Shown here: in pieces, positions 10,353 to 19,145 of the stretch
Position numbering within the stretch: the first letter of the stretch is position 1
How the letters are laid out: each line of letters opens with the position of its first letter
DNA from: Choanephora cucurbitarum
Lineage: Eukaryota; Mucoromycota; Mucoromycetes; Mucorales; Choanephoraceae
DNA: 64,000 bases
NCBI GenBank assembly: GCA_025331435.1
Contig: JAIWNI010000022.1
Span: 279,821 to 343,820, forward strand
Direction: 5' to 3'
The notes under the pieces: generated by a model
Databases searched by the model: none
What the model saw: only the letters and a program-made list of their open reading frames with translations
Told to the model about the DNA's origin: nothing
Program-made: the position numbers and the translations under genes

Positions 10353-11158
10353 AAGATACCGAGAATCTCAGCAATCAGGCTTAGTTGAAGAAGTCGGAAA
10401 AAGAAAGAGGTTTGAATCAAGTACGTTGAGTACGTTGAGTACGTTGAGTACGTTGAGTACGTTGAAAAGAATGACTTACTTTTGATTCCTAACTTTTAAT
10501 TTTCTTTTAGAAACAGATGCACAACTAAAGCATTTTTTAAATGAAGCGTTTTGCTATGAAGATCCTAATAATTCCAAGGCCTACAAAATTAAATCCGTTG
10601 CAACAAAGGAAATATTTGAAACTATCAACCTATATACATCTCTGTTCAATCGACGAACTGCACAGGCTTTTGCAAAGTGGTGCTCAATCCACAGCGTATC
10701 ATTTTTAAAAGCAAAGCCAGACAGAAATTCAAATAGTAGAAAAAGACAGCTTTATATATTAGATGATGTTTATTATGGTAAGCCCAAGCAATGTATAAGC
10801 AAAATACATAACTAACATGCTTCTCTATAGACAATTTGTTGGAAGAAATATGCAGTCATTTGCCAAGATACAAAGAATCCATTTTAAATTTGAAAAGAAA
10901 TGATTACGAAATCATCGGCTATGTTCGCAAATCCCCATCTGACGTGGATCCAGAAACAAGGCTGAAACTCTTACAAAAAATGGTTGACAATCTGCTTGAC
11001 CGCTCCCTTGTTGATAGAGTTTACGTTTCAGTATCTAGTCCTGCATCTTCACCATTCAACGAAAGGGACTTGAATAAAACTGACGAAATTATGAAAAAAC
11101 TCAAACATGTAACTGGAAATACTCCAGGTAAAGTAATACTACAGCATATAGATTGAAG
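10353..11158 (+). CDS. Protein with serine-recombinase-like domain, incomplete at both ends
   Basis: Exons that fit by phase are about 10353-10420, 10511-10777 and 10831-11127. The N-terminal start is not visible. The middle exon is helical and basic (KHFLNEAFCYEDPNN ... FAKWCSIHSVSF). The last exon contains IIGYVRKSPSD followed by RLKLLQKMVDNL, VDRVYVSVSS and PFNERDLNK. This matches the order of a resolvase/IS607-type serine recombinase: Y-x-R-x-S with the nucleophile serine, an arginine-bearing helix, then a second arginine segment. An N-terminal DNA-binding region ahead of the catalytic domain is the IS607 order, but I cannot confirm a MerR-like fold. The 3' part runs into a palindrome made from its own sequence, so the gene is probably truncated. 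Confidence 0.5.
10421..10465 (+). repeat. Tandem 9-mer TACGTTGAG with repeated in-phase splice donors
   Basis: About 4.9 copies of TACGTTGAG. Each junction forms GTACGT, a good 5' splice site, at 10421, 10430, 10439, 10448 and 10457. All five leave the same codon phase, so using a later donor would only add Ser-Thr-Leu units before the exon that starts at 10511. Confidence 0.85.
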
Positions 11159-11385
11159 ATACTCAAACATATCTATTGTGAATCAAATAGAAAGTTAGTG
11201 ATGGGTTTTTCAGTCTATATGCTGGAGTATTTCCAGTTACATGTTTGAGTTTTTTCATAATTTCGTCAGTTTTATTCAAGTCCCTTTCGTTGAATGGTGA
11301 AGATGCAGGACTAGATACTGAAACGTAAACTCTATCAACAAGGGAGCGGTCAAGCAGATTGTCAACCATTTTTTGTAAGAGTTTC
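10964..11385. repeat. 164-bp perfect palindrome from the recombinase-like gene
   Basis: 10964-11127 is identical to the reverse complement of 11222-11385, with no mismatch over 164 bp, separated by 94 bp. Beyond 11127 the forward arm has 17 extra bases (11128-11144, beginning GTAAAG and ending ACAG); the arms then match again for about 14 bp with two mismatches (11145-11158 against 11208-11221). The DIRS fragment begins directly at the outer edge of the right arm. Confidence 0.93.
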
Positions 11386-12476
11386 GCGACATACAACGAG
11401 CTCTTCGCCAACTACTGCTCCACCCAATCCAATCACCTCGGAAAGTTCAAAGTGTCATTATGCGTTTACAAGCGGCAACTTTCGCAGTCTTTCCGGCCAG
11501 ATTATACACTCGTCATCTCTTGCATCAGAAGAACCAATGGATGAAGTCGGATCCTCGCTGGGATGTTCCGCAACAACTAAGCCCTCAAGCCCTGGAGGAG
11601 CTCCGTTGGTGGATGAACAATCTCAGCAAATGGAACGGCAGATCCATGATCCCCACGACTGCAACTGCCACCTTGTACGTCGATGCATCGAACACCGGTT
11701 GGGGCTGTTCCTACCGCAACCTGACGACATTCGGTCATTGGACTTACCAGGAGAGTCTCCAGCACATCAATTGGAAGGAGTTGATGGCTGCCTTTCTAGC
11801 TCTCCAATCCTTCCCCAGTCTCCGCCATCAACATGTCCTGATACGGACAGACAACACAACGTCCATGGCGTACATTCAGAAGCAGGGTGGAACCCGATCG
11901 TACGACCTCATGACTTTGGCAAAGACCATCTGGAAGTGGTGTCTCCAGAGGGGTCTGACTCTATCTGCCAAACATATAGCAGGGATAGAGAACAGGACAG
12001 CCGACTACCAGTCCCGACGACTGTTCTACAAGAACCAGTGGCGAGTCCGCCCATCAACGTTTCAGTCCATCCTGCGAACCTGGGCAGTTCAAGTAGACGT
12101 GGACTTGTTCGCCGACCGGACGATAAACCTGTGCCCAAAGTACGTCTCATGGAAGAGAGACCCAGGAGCGTGGCAGGTAGACGCTCTCTCCGTCGATTGG
12201 TACCAGTTCCACTTGCCTTGGATAAACCCGCCTTGGAACCTGCTGATGAAATGCGTAGAAAAGATTCGTCGGGAGCGAATCTCTCTACCAACAATTCTGG
12301 TCACCCCGTTTTGGCCGAGTGCCCCGTGGTTCCCGCTGGTCCATCAGATGTCAACATGTCCCCCAGTCATTCTGCAGGCACAGGACATAGAGATGCGATC
12401 GCCTCTCACACCTTGCCCTCTGACTCCAACCAAATCAACGCTCTCCGTTTGGATGCTTTGCGCTCCTCATCCTTGA
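11386..12476 (+). CDS. DIRS reverse transcriptase (C-terminal end) and RNase H, 5' partial
   Basis: The frame is open from the palindrome junction, with the typical RT-to-RH connector KVQSVIMRLQAATFAVFPAR and LYTRHLL. RNase H acidic residues are all visible: D in LYVDASNTGWGC, E in INWKELMA, D in IRTDNTTSMAYIQ, and the last D in IENRTADYQSRR. The C-terminal region (DVDLFADRTINLCPKYVSW, WINPPWNLL) is the extension seen in DIRS and related pol proteins. RT catalytic motifs (YVDD-like) lie upstream and are absent, so this fragment cannot copy RNA. The first ATG in the frame is at 11460. It overlaps the recombinase ORF by about 120 bp in another frame. Confidence 0.85.
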
Positions 12477-13489
12477 ACAAAGGTCTGTCGCAAGAATCAA
12501 TGGCTATTATCAGTCATCCTCGTCTGGTCGACTCTGCAACCAACCGGTCATATCAACGTGGTCAGGCCTTGTTCGTGGTTTGGGCCTTGGAAAACGAGGT
12601 AACGATCAATGATTTTTCTGCCAGTGACTTGACCAACTTCCTCTCGCACCTTCATCGCACTCGTGATTATCAGGTTGGTACCCTGAAACTCATTCATGCC
12701 GCTGTCACTCACCTCCACCACTCACCTGCCACCATCCGTCAACAATCTGACAATCCTGTTGTGTCGCTGCTGGACTCTCTTGCGTCTCAAGCCCCACCTC
12801 GACCACAGTACAAGCCCGCCGTTGATCTGTCGAAGACCCTGAAGTTCCTTGCCGAAATCCCTTCTTCCACGACGACTGCATTGTCTCCTTTACAGGGAAA
12901 AGTTGCATTTCTGATGGGTATGGCTGCCTTCCTTCGTCCTTCTGATTTGCAGCGTATAGATCTCCTTTCCTGCGTTGTTGACTCCTCCGGCATCCTTTCC
13001 TTCAACTTTGTCGCTCCTAAGGAACGCCGCAAGAAACAGAGGATCATCAAGCAGCTGACCATCCACCCACATGCCGCCAATGCTTCTCTTTGCCCAGTGG
13101 TAGCATTCCTTGCTCTTCGTGACCATCATCGTTTGCAGCGAGTACGCCCCCCTTCCGCCTTGTTTGTTCAATCCGGATTGCCAAGCCAACCAGTCTTAAG
13201 TACGACAATTGCTTCTTGGATCCGCCGCTTGATCCGAAGATCTACTTCAGAACGCAATGTTTCTCTTCGTTCGGTTGCTGCCTCTCTTGCCCTCACCAAT
13301 GGCCTTCCTCTTCAAGATATCATCACCTTGGGAAATTGGACATCTTCTACTACCTTTGAGAATCACTACAAACGCCATTCCGCAATACGTACTGATTTCA
13401 CTACCGCTGTTCTGGGTGACATTCCTATCTCTATGGATAGTGATACTGACGACTGTTTTAAGGATGCTCTCTCTGACTTTCGGTCATAA
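12356..13489 (+). CDS. DIRS tyrosine recombinase
   Basis: About 377 aa if started at the ATG at 12356; the same frame is open further upstream, but there it overlaps RNase H. A core-binding N-terminal region (SYQRGQALFVVWALENEV) is followed by the catalytic domain: first arginine in AAFLRPSDLQRID, second arginine in SLRSVAASLALTNG, then LGNWTSSTTFENHYKR with the Trp and the presumed nucleophile Tyr. These recombinases integrate circular cDNA without target-site duplication. The ORF looks intact, so a protein could still be made even though the rest of the element is dead. The acidic tail (DSDTDDCFKDALSD) ends 20 bp before the first terminal repeat. Confidence 0.85.
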   Translation: MSPSHSAGTGHRDAIASHTLPSDSNQINALRLDALRSSSLNKGLSQESMAIISHPRLVDSATNRSYQRGQALFVVWALENEVTINDFSASDLTNFLSHLHRTRDYQVGTLKLIHAAVTHLHHSPATIRQQSDNPVVSLLDSLASQAPPRPQYKPAVDLSKTLKFLAEIPSSTTTALSPLQGKVAFLMGMAAFLRPSDLQRIDLLSCVVDSSGILSFNFVAPKERRKKQRIIKQLTIHPHAANASLCPVVAFLALRDHHRLQRVRPPSALFVQSGLPSQPVLSTTIASWIRRLIRRSTSERNVSLRSVAASLALTNGLPLQDIITLGNWTSSTTFENHYKRHSAIRTDFTTAVLGDIPISMDSDTDDCFKDALSDFRS

Positions 13490-13509
13490 CTTTTTTCTTT
13501 GTCTCTGGA

Positions 13510-13788
13510 TAAGCAATGTAATTCGTTCTTGGATAATTTCGACGGTCTCACTCAATTCTGCGAGAATCTCGTTCGACCTTGAATTGAATATTTAGACCTA
13601 AGAAATTATACAAGAACGAATTACAGCCCTCCCTCCCTCCCTCCCTTTCTTTGTGACCTGAGCTCATATTATGATCAATTGTATAATAGTGATAGAAAAT
13701 TTGTTTTTATTTCGCTGTTTTAAATTAATAAAGATGATTAAGCAATGTAATTCGTTCTTGTATAATTTCTTAGGTCTAAATATTCAAT
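13510..13788. repeat. DIRS terminal and internal complementary repeats
   Basis: Three related blocks: 13510-13540; 13583-13625; and 13739-13788. The second is the exact reverse complement of 13746-13788 (43 bp). The first matches 13739-13769 directly with one mismatch in 31. Such direct and inverted copies are what the DIRS rolling-circle model needs (right inverted terminal repeat plus internal complementary region). A CCCT microsatellite lies between at about 13626-13648. Confidence 0.85.
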
Positions 13789-13831
13789 TTTTCTTTCTTT
13801 TATTCGTTTCTTTCTCTTTTTTGAAAAAACA

Positions 13832-14591
13832 ATGGCTACACCTGTTGAATCCAAAACTTTTCTTGCGTGGTATTTGACACAACTCGCTTCGCATCCTCTT
13901 CGTACAAAAGCATGTACTTCAGGTGTCTTATCTGGTCTGCAAGAACTGACAGCTCAAAAACTATCTGGTGCTAAGGAACTCGATAAGCGAGTCCTTCAGA
14001 TGGCTGCTTATGGTGAGAATTATATGTTTTTGGAATTCTTGTGATACTTACTCTACTTTTTTTTAGGCTTATTTATTTCAGGACCCTTAAATCACTTAAT
14101 GTATGAGATTATGAATAAGATCTTTGCAGGTAAAGAAGGCGCTAAAGTAAAGATTGGTCAATTGCTTTTCTCCAACTTGGTTATCTCGCCTGTCATGAAC
14201 TCTGGTAAGTTTATATATACATATTTGTATCTTTATAGTGCATTTGCTAATGCCCTTTCTCAAACGTAGTGTATTTGACTGCAATGGCCATTTTGGCTGG
14301 TGTTCGCTCTCCAGTTCAATTGAAGGCTAATTTGAAGAGAGGCCTCTTACCAATGCAAAAAGTCTCCTGGGCTGTTTCTCCATTGACTATCATTTTTGCA
14401 CAAAAGTTCCTTCCTCCTACTACCTGGGTACCTTTCTTCAATTTGGTTGCTTTCAGTAAAGTGGATTAACTTTCAAAAGAGAAACAGAATGTTCTAACTT
14501 TTTTAATGCATTAGTATTCGGTACCTATATCAACACCATGGTCAAGCGTAAGCGTATCAAGGAAGCCGAGGAAGCCGAAAAGAAGCAATAA
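13832..14591 (+). CDS. Mpv17/PMP22 family membrane protein
   Basis: Four exons: 13832-14012, 14067-14204, 14270-14455 and 14515-14591, giving 193 aa. Family signatures in order: FLAWYLTQLASHPLRTKACTSG at the N-terminus, FISGPLNHLMYEIMNK, the QLLFSNLVISPVMNS segment, and a C-terminal FGTYINTM before a charged tail KRKRIKEAEEAEKKQ. Expected topology is four membrane helices in the peroxisomal or inner mitochondrial membrane; members form small channels or help with stress tolerance (Sym1 in yeast). The usual W-x-x-W-P motif is altered to TTWVPFFNL. The start codon lies only 43 bp after the last DIRS terminal repeat, so the retroelement end forms part of its promoter or 5' leader. Confidence 0.88.
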
Positions 14592-14975
14592 GAAAGTGGG
14601 GCAGGGAAAAAGAGGATTGCATCTTATAGTTGCTGAGCAACTTCATAGTTCACTTTGTAATATAGTTTGAATAAATCGGAAAAAGAAAAGACAAGCATTA
14701 ACTGCATCTTATTGTGTTTCAGCAGTTCTTTAAAGACCTGTGCATAAGTAATCTGATTTACACTTCTGTTAAACTAAACATGATTGGAAGTGGTATATTA
14801 TGTTTCTTATTATTATCAAAGTAGAAACAAATCTAAAGAAGCAGTCAAAACAAAAGCCTTACTGTTTCACACAGTACGAATGTTACGTGTATCAGGCAAA
14901 AGTGGCGCACAACTCTTAAGAGCTTCTATTCTGATTTTAGCTCCTTCTCTTTTTGTCTTTCCTAGAAGCATCTAA
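14592..14975. other. Intergenic, nothing recognised
   Basis: About 380 bp between two co-directional genes; no supported gene. A CT-rich stretch (TCCTTCTCTTTTTGTC) immediately precedes the next ATG. Confidence 0.5.
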
Positions 14976-16147
14976 ATGTCCCCTTCGCCGAAAACTCCAT
15001 TTATCTATCCGATATATCAGGAGGTGTGTCTATACTCCAAGAAGCATATCTATCCACAATTTGAAAAGAATGCTACTGCAACCCCCGAACAACAATATGA
15101 GTTTATCAAGAAGTTACGTGTTGATAGTAGCAAGCCTTTTGTTAAAACTAAATTGAAAGAGACACTGAAGTCAACATGTCTTATGAATGAAATCAATACG
15201 ACTATCTTTAGGCCTCCAGGAACTGAAGGTCAATTACTGGATGTTATAATCTTGTTGCATGGTAAGCTTTGATTTAATTTGATGCTTGCTTACTCTTATC
15301 TGCTTCTGTCATGTATAGGCGGTGGATGGATAGTAGGTGATTTGAACACCTACTCGAAGCTTGCTACAGATGTAAATAGTTTTCCCTGTCTCTTCCTTAA
15401 CATAAAAGAAGATGATTCTTACTTAATCACTCTGATAGATATGCATCACATCGCAATCGGCTGTTGTATTTGTTCAGTATACTTTGAGTCCAGAAGTCAG
15501 ATTTCCTGTTTCTCTAGAGGAATGCTATTCAGTTCTCTACTGGATCTCAGAGAATGGACATTCTGTCTGTCTAAACCAACATAATATTGTTGTATTAGGC
15601 GATTCTGTTGGGGGTAATATGGCAACCGTTTTGACCAGTAAGTTTCATTTGATTTGTGCCTTTTTTTACAGTAAGAATGATAACATATTTGTTTGATAAA
15701 GTGATGGCAAAAGACAGAGGCATGGATAGTGTCATCAAAGCACAAGTTCTATTGTACCCAGTTACTAGTCCAAAATTCGGCATTTACGAATCTCACCATT
15801 TATTTAGTGATGCCGCCTATGGCTTAGGGAAACTTCACAATGATATACTTTATACGCATTACTTTCCAAGCCCTCTAAATACGCGCTATGCATCACCTTT
15901 GCTATCCACAGATGACCAGCTGAAAGGCCTTCCTCCTGCATTTGTACTGACATGTGAAGCTGATATCCTTCGTGATGAAGGTGAAGATTATGCTTCTCGA
16001 TTGATGGCTGCAGGCGTAGATACAGTAGCTATCCGTGTCAAAGGTGTTATCCATGAATATTTGGTAGATGATTATCCTGACAATTCAACATATATTATGT
16101 CTTTGAAATCAATATGCGATTTCATCAAATCTGTTCAGTTCAAATAA
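14976..16147 (+). CDS. Alpha/beta hydrolase fold-3 (hormone-sensitive-lipase type esterase)
   Basis: Four exons: 14976-15261, 15319-15371, 15439-15637 and 15672-16147, giving 337 aa. Splicing restores the oxyanion-hole motif HGGGWIVGD across the first intron, YTLSPEVRFP in exon 3, and the nucleophile elbow GDSVGGN (about residue 170). The acid residue is probably the Asp in CEADILRDEGEDYA and the histidine is in GVIHEY, completing a Ser-Asp-His triad. The family hydrolyses short-chain esters; the substrate cannot be told from sequence. The third intron is only 34 nt, the shortest I find in the window. No signal peptide is apparent, so it is probably cytosolic or lipid-droplet associated (inference). 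Confidence 0.87.
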
Positions 16148-16495
16148 AAGGAAGGAGTTGTTAATCTTTAAATACCTAGGTGTCACAAAGATTCTGAGTA
16201 AGAAGCGATTTAGCTGGTTTTTATGCCGATTGTGTTTAAGCTACAGTCACCAAGCGCATGAATATGCATCCTTCAGCCTTTTTCGTTTTTTTTTTTGCTT
16301 CCTACAATTATTACTGCTTCTTTGTTCTAGATCTCTTTAGTTGAGTATTGCAAAGTGTTCTAAAAAAAGGTGCGCTGTTTTCTAACTTTAGTCGAATTGA
16401 TGTCATTTCGAGCAAAGTCCGCTCTTTAGCAGAAAAAAATCAGAAGCTTTTACTTGAACCAACTTTGTTAAGTATACACTCGACTTAGATTCAGC
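16148..16495. other. Intergenic, nothing recognised
   Basis: About 350 bp, AT-rich, no open frame worth reporting. Confidence 0.5.
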
Positions 16496-17005
16496 ATGTC
16501 AGTATCTTTACTACGCTCAATTAATCAACCAGCACGTTTGTCTTCCAGATATCTGAGAACATGCCAACCGTGCCTTCATAGCTATAGAACCATGACAACA
16601 ACTACAAACGAAGCGCCTAAGCCGTTCATTGCAAGAACAAAACACTACATGAAGAAATATGGCTATGTTGGCATAGGTGTCTACTGTGTTCTAGGAGCAA
16701 TCGACTTGTCAGCGATCATGGCAGTTATTAGCGTGAAAGGAGCTGAACGTGTTCGTGATGCGGAGGACTACGCAATCAGTAAAGTTAAAGGTTGGCTAGG
16801 CATAAAACACATACCACGCACACCCAGCAGCCTACACGAAAGACCTTCGTTTACATCATTATTCGTAATTGCATATGGCATACACAAGACTATATTATTG
16901 CCATTTAGATTATCTCTTACAGCCGCTATCACACCTACTGTCGCTAGAAGACTAAAAGAATTAGGTTGGATACGGACTAAAATCCCAAGAGATAGAAAGA
17001 AATAA
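16496..17005 (+). CDS. DUF1279 (FAM210/Nat2-like) mitochondrial membrane protein
   Basis: Single exon, 169 aa. The first ~35 residues are basic and hydroxylated (SLLRSINQPARLSSRYLRTC), typical of a mitochondrial presequence. They are followed by the DUF1279 core: KKYGYVGIGVYCVLGAIDLS with the first membrane segment, an amphipathic linker, then FVIAYGIHKTILLPFRLSLTAAITP with the family motif AYxxHKxxxPxRxxxTxxxTP. The C-terminus is RRLKELGW plus basic residues. Animal FAM210A/B act at the mitochondrial inner membrane; yeast Nat2 is poorly characterised. It is convergent with the MFS gene, stop to stop 83 bp. Confidence 0.85.
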   Translation: MSVSLLRSINQPARLSSRYLRTCQPCLHSYRTMTTTTNEAPKPFIARTKHYMKKYGYVGIGVYCVLGAIDLSAIMAVISVKGAERVRDAEDYAISKVKGWLGIKHIPRTPSSLHERPSFTSLFVIAYGIHKTILLPFRLSLTAAITPTVARRLKELGWIRTKIPRDRKK

Positions 17006-17088
17006 AAATCACACTTTCATTTACTTGAGAGTGAAACAAAGAGACTTTTGTGAAAAAGATAGGCCGTGAAAAGAAGGGCATTTATTTT

Positions 17089-19145
17089 TTAAGATGTGGA
17101 TGGCTTCTTACTTCTTGTTTCATAAGGTAAAAGAACCACGCATACACCTACAATGGCAAATCCAACCACACTCACATAAAGTGGTAAGGAAATGTTAATA
17201 GTCAATAAAATGCCACTCATAATTGGACTGATAATGCCAGCTATTCTGCCTAAACCAGATGCAGTACCAACAGCAGTACCTCGAACATTGGTATCAAATA
17301 CTTCAGGTGTATAACCATAGATGACTGCATAGAGCAATGTTGCCAAAAATGATACAGCAGAAGAGGATATAACCATAGTAAAGCGGGAACTGATGATTGA
17401 GAAAATAAACAATGAGAGTGACGATCCAAACGCAGATGCTGCCATGGTTCCTTTTCTACCTAATCTTGTCTCTATAAGCCATGAAGCAATCTAACCAAAC
17501 AAATGTGTGTAAACGTGAGCTGAATACTTAAATAAACTTAACACAACTTACAACAGAGCCTGGCACACCTGATAATGAGTATATCATATAATCCAAATAA
17601 ACCTGCTCTCTTGAAGGTGTACTCTCACCCTGAAATCCCATGGTCTCTAAGAATTTGGGTAAGAAAACGTTGAACACTGTATAAGCTACAGAAGTCAACG
17701 TCCAAATGGCCCAAATGAGGAGTGTTGTCAGTCTCCATTGAGGGCTCAGTAAGAGCTTATATGCTTGATCCTTTCCTTTCTCGTTTTCTGATGATACTGT
17801 TGTTTCGTCTGCATTTGAATACTGCTCAGATAACAGAACGCGATTAACGTCGTCTTCGTCTTCATAATTTGTCTGAGACAAGATATAGTCTTCATCCTCA
17901 TTCATACTCTGTGAAGGTGAATTTGATCGACTGCGTCTCTGCATGTTAGGCAATTCTTCTTTTTTGATCTGTATAGCCCCGCCATTGATTCGAGCAATAT
18001 CTTGTAATACAATAATAGTTTCATTCTGTCTGTCTTGACTCATTAAGAATTTTGGTGTCTCTGGCAGCCTGACCCACAAACTACGTAAGATAAGCATAGC
18101 AAGTGTGATCACAGACACAGCAAACAAAAGGATACGCCAGCCCTTGTTTTGTGTCTGTACATCGCAAAGTTCTAGAGGGATCGTTTCAGGACAACTCCAT
18201 TTCGGTAAGATAAGATAGCCTAAGACAGAAGCAAACACAGCACCAAAAGAAAAAAACACTGACATGAATGTCAATAAATAATGAAATTCTCTAGGAAGAA
18301 ATTCAAGATAAAGTGCACCTATAAATGTTTTGTCACTAAGTAAACATTTCCCTTTGTTCTGGCATTCTCTTTCTTTCTTTTTTACCATCTGTAGGCATAT
18401 TGCCTCCTACACCAAAACCGAGGAAGAAAAGGGCAAAACACAGACTACCAAAATTAAATGTAAAACTTGAGATCAAACCGAATATTGTAGTGATCGCTAG
18501 TGTCATGGTATAAGGTAGCTTTCTTCCTCTTGAGTCTGAATATGTTCCCCAAAAGAAAGCACCAAATGTCATCCCTGCAAACAATGAGCTTGAAAGAACT
18601 CCAATCCATTTGTTAGATATATTGTAATGATCTAGTTCGACTGCAATCAATAACGGTTTTGGCCACAATTACTCTAAAAGCAATTACCTTGGACTCTAGG
18701 AAGAATAATAGCAATTGTCTGATTTCATTAAATTGATAATTAGTAAATAGCAAAAAGCGATTTGATAGCATAAGATATACGCACTTGAAGCCACATCTAA
18801 ACAAGCCATTGTGTTAGCAAAACTGAATGCATGTGCAAATACACACAGAAAGACAAACACGAGGTAGTCTCCATTGCTTACATTATCCGCTAGCCATCCG
18901 AATCCACATAATATCTGAAGAAGGAACAAGTAATATTTCAGCTCTGTGACACCCAAGACTATGACCCTTTCTCTCATACTTACAAGTAGCTTCTTCTGAA
19001 ATAAACCATAACCAACTTTTGATAAAAGACCATCTAATATCTGTTCAGGTGTGCTGTGTTCGTTTTGTTCCTTTACAATATCTGCTGCTTCCTCGTCTGT
19101 TTGTATAGGAGCAAATTCTCTATCTAGACTTTGATGTAGTGCCAT
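17089..19145 (-). CDS. MFS transporter, SVOP/SV2-related
   Basis: Seven exons on the minus strand: 19145-18984, 18914-18882, 18796-18785, 18718-18688, 18640-18386, 18318-17552 and 17490-17089, giving 553 aa. Splicing yields the start of the SV2-related MFS fold: VGYGLFQKKLLILCGFGWLADN, MWLQ, TIAIILPRVQ, then SNKWIGVLSSSLFAGMTFGA and the loop DSRGRKLP (MFS D-x-x-GR-x motif). A hydrophilic central loop rich in Ser, Glu and Asp (about residues 285-350) separates the two six-helix halves; the second half has LIETRLGRKG. The substrate is unknown; relatives move organic cations or sugars. Exon 3 is only 12 nt and encodes MWLQ. Confidence 0.87.

Larger units (their letters stand above)
11386..13790 (+). 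mobile_element. DIRS-type tyrosine-recombinase retroelement, 5'-truncated
   Basis: Base composition rises sharply in GC compared with the flanks. The order is reverse transcriptase C-terminal tail, RNase H, tyrosine recombinase in an overlapping frame, then inverted/internal complementary repeats at 13510-13788. This is the DIRS order; Gypsy/Copia elements would carry an integrase and LTRs instead. The Gag-like ORF, RT catalytic core and left terminal repeat are missing: the element is cut at 11385/11386, exactly where the palindrome arm ends. Confidence 0.85.

Noticed and set aside
11163..11411. Minus-strand frame repeating part of the recombinase-like protein
   Set aside because: It is only the right arm of the palindrome read backwards, without a start codon or the catalytic YVRKS segment.
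11908..12304. Minus-strand open frames of 70-130 codons across the DIRS region
   Set aside because: They lie antisense to the RNase H frame, which has all four catalytic acidic residues; high-GC coding DNA gives such shadows.
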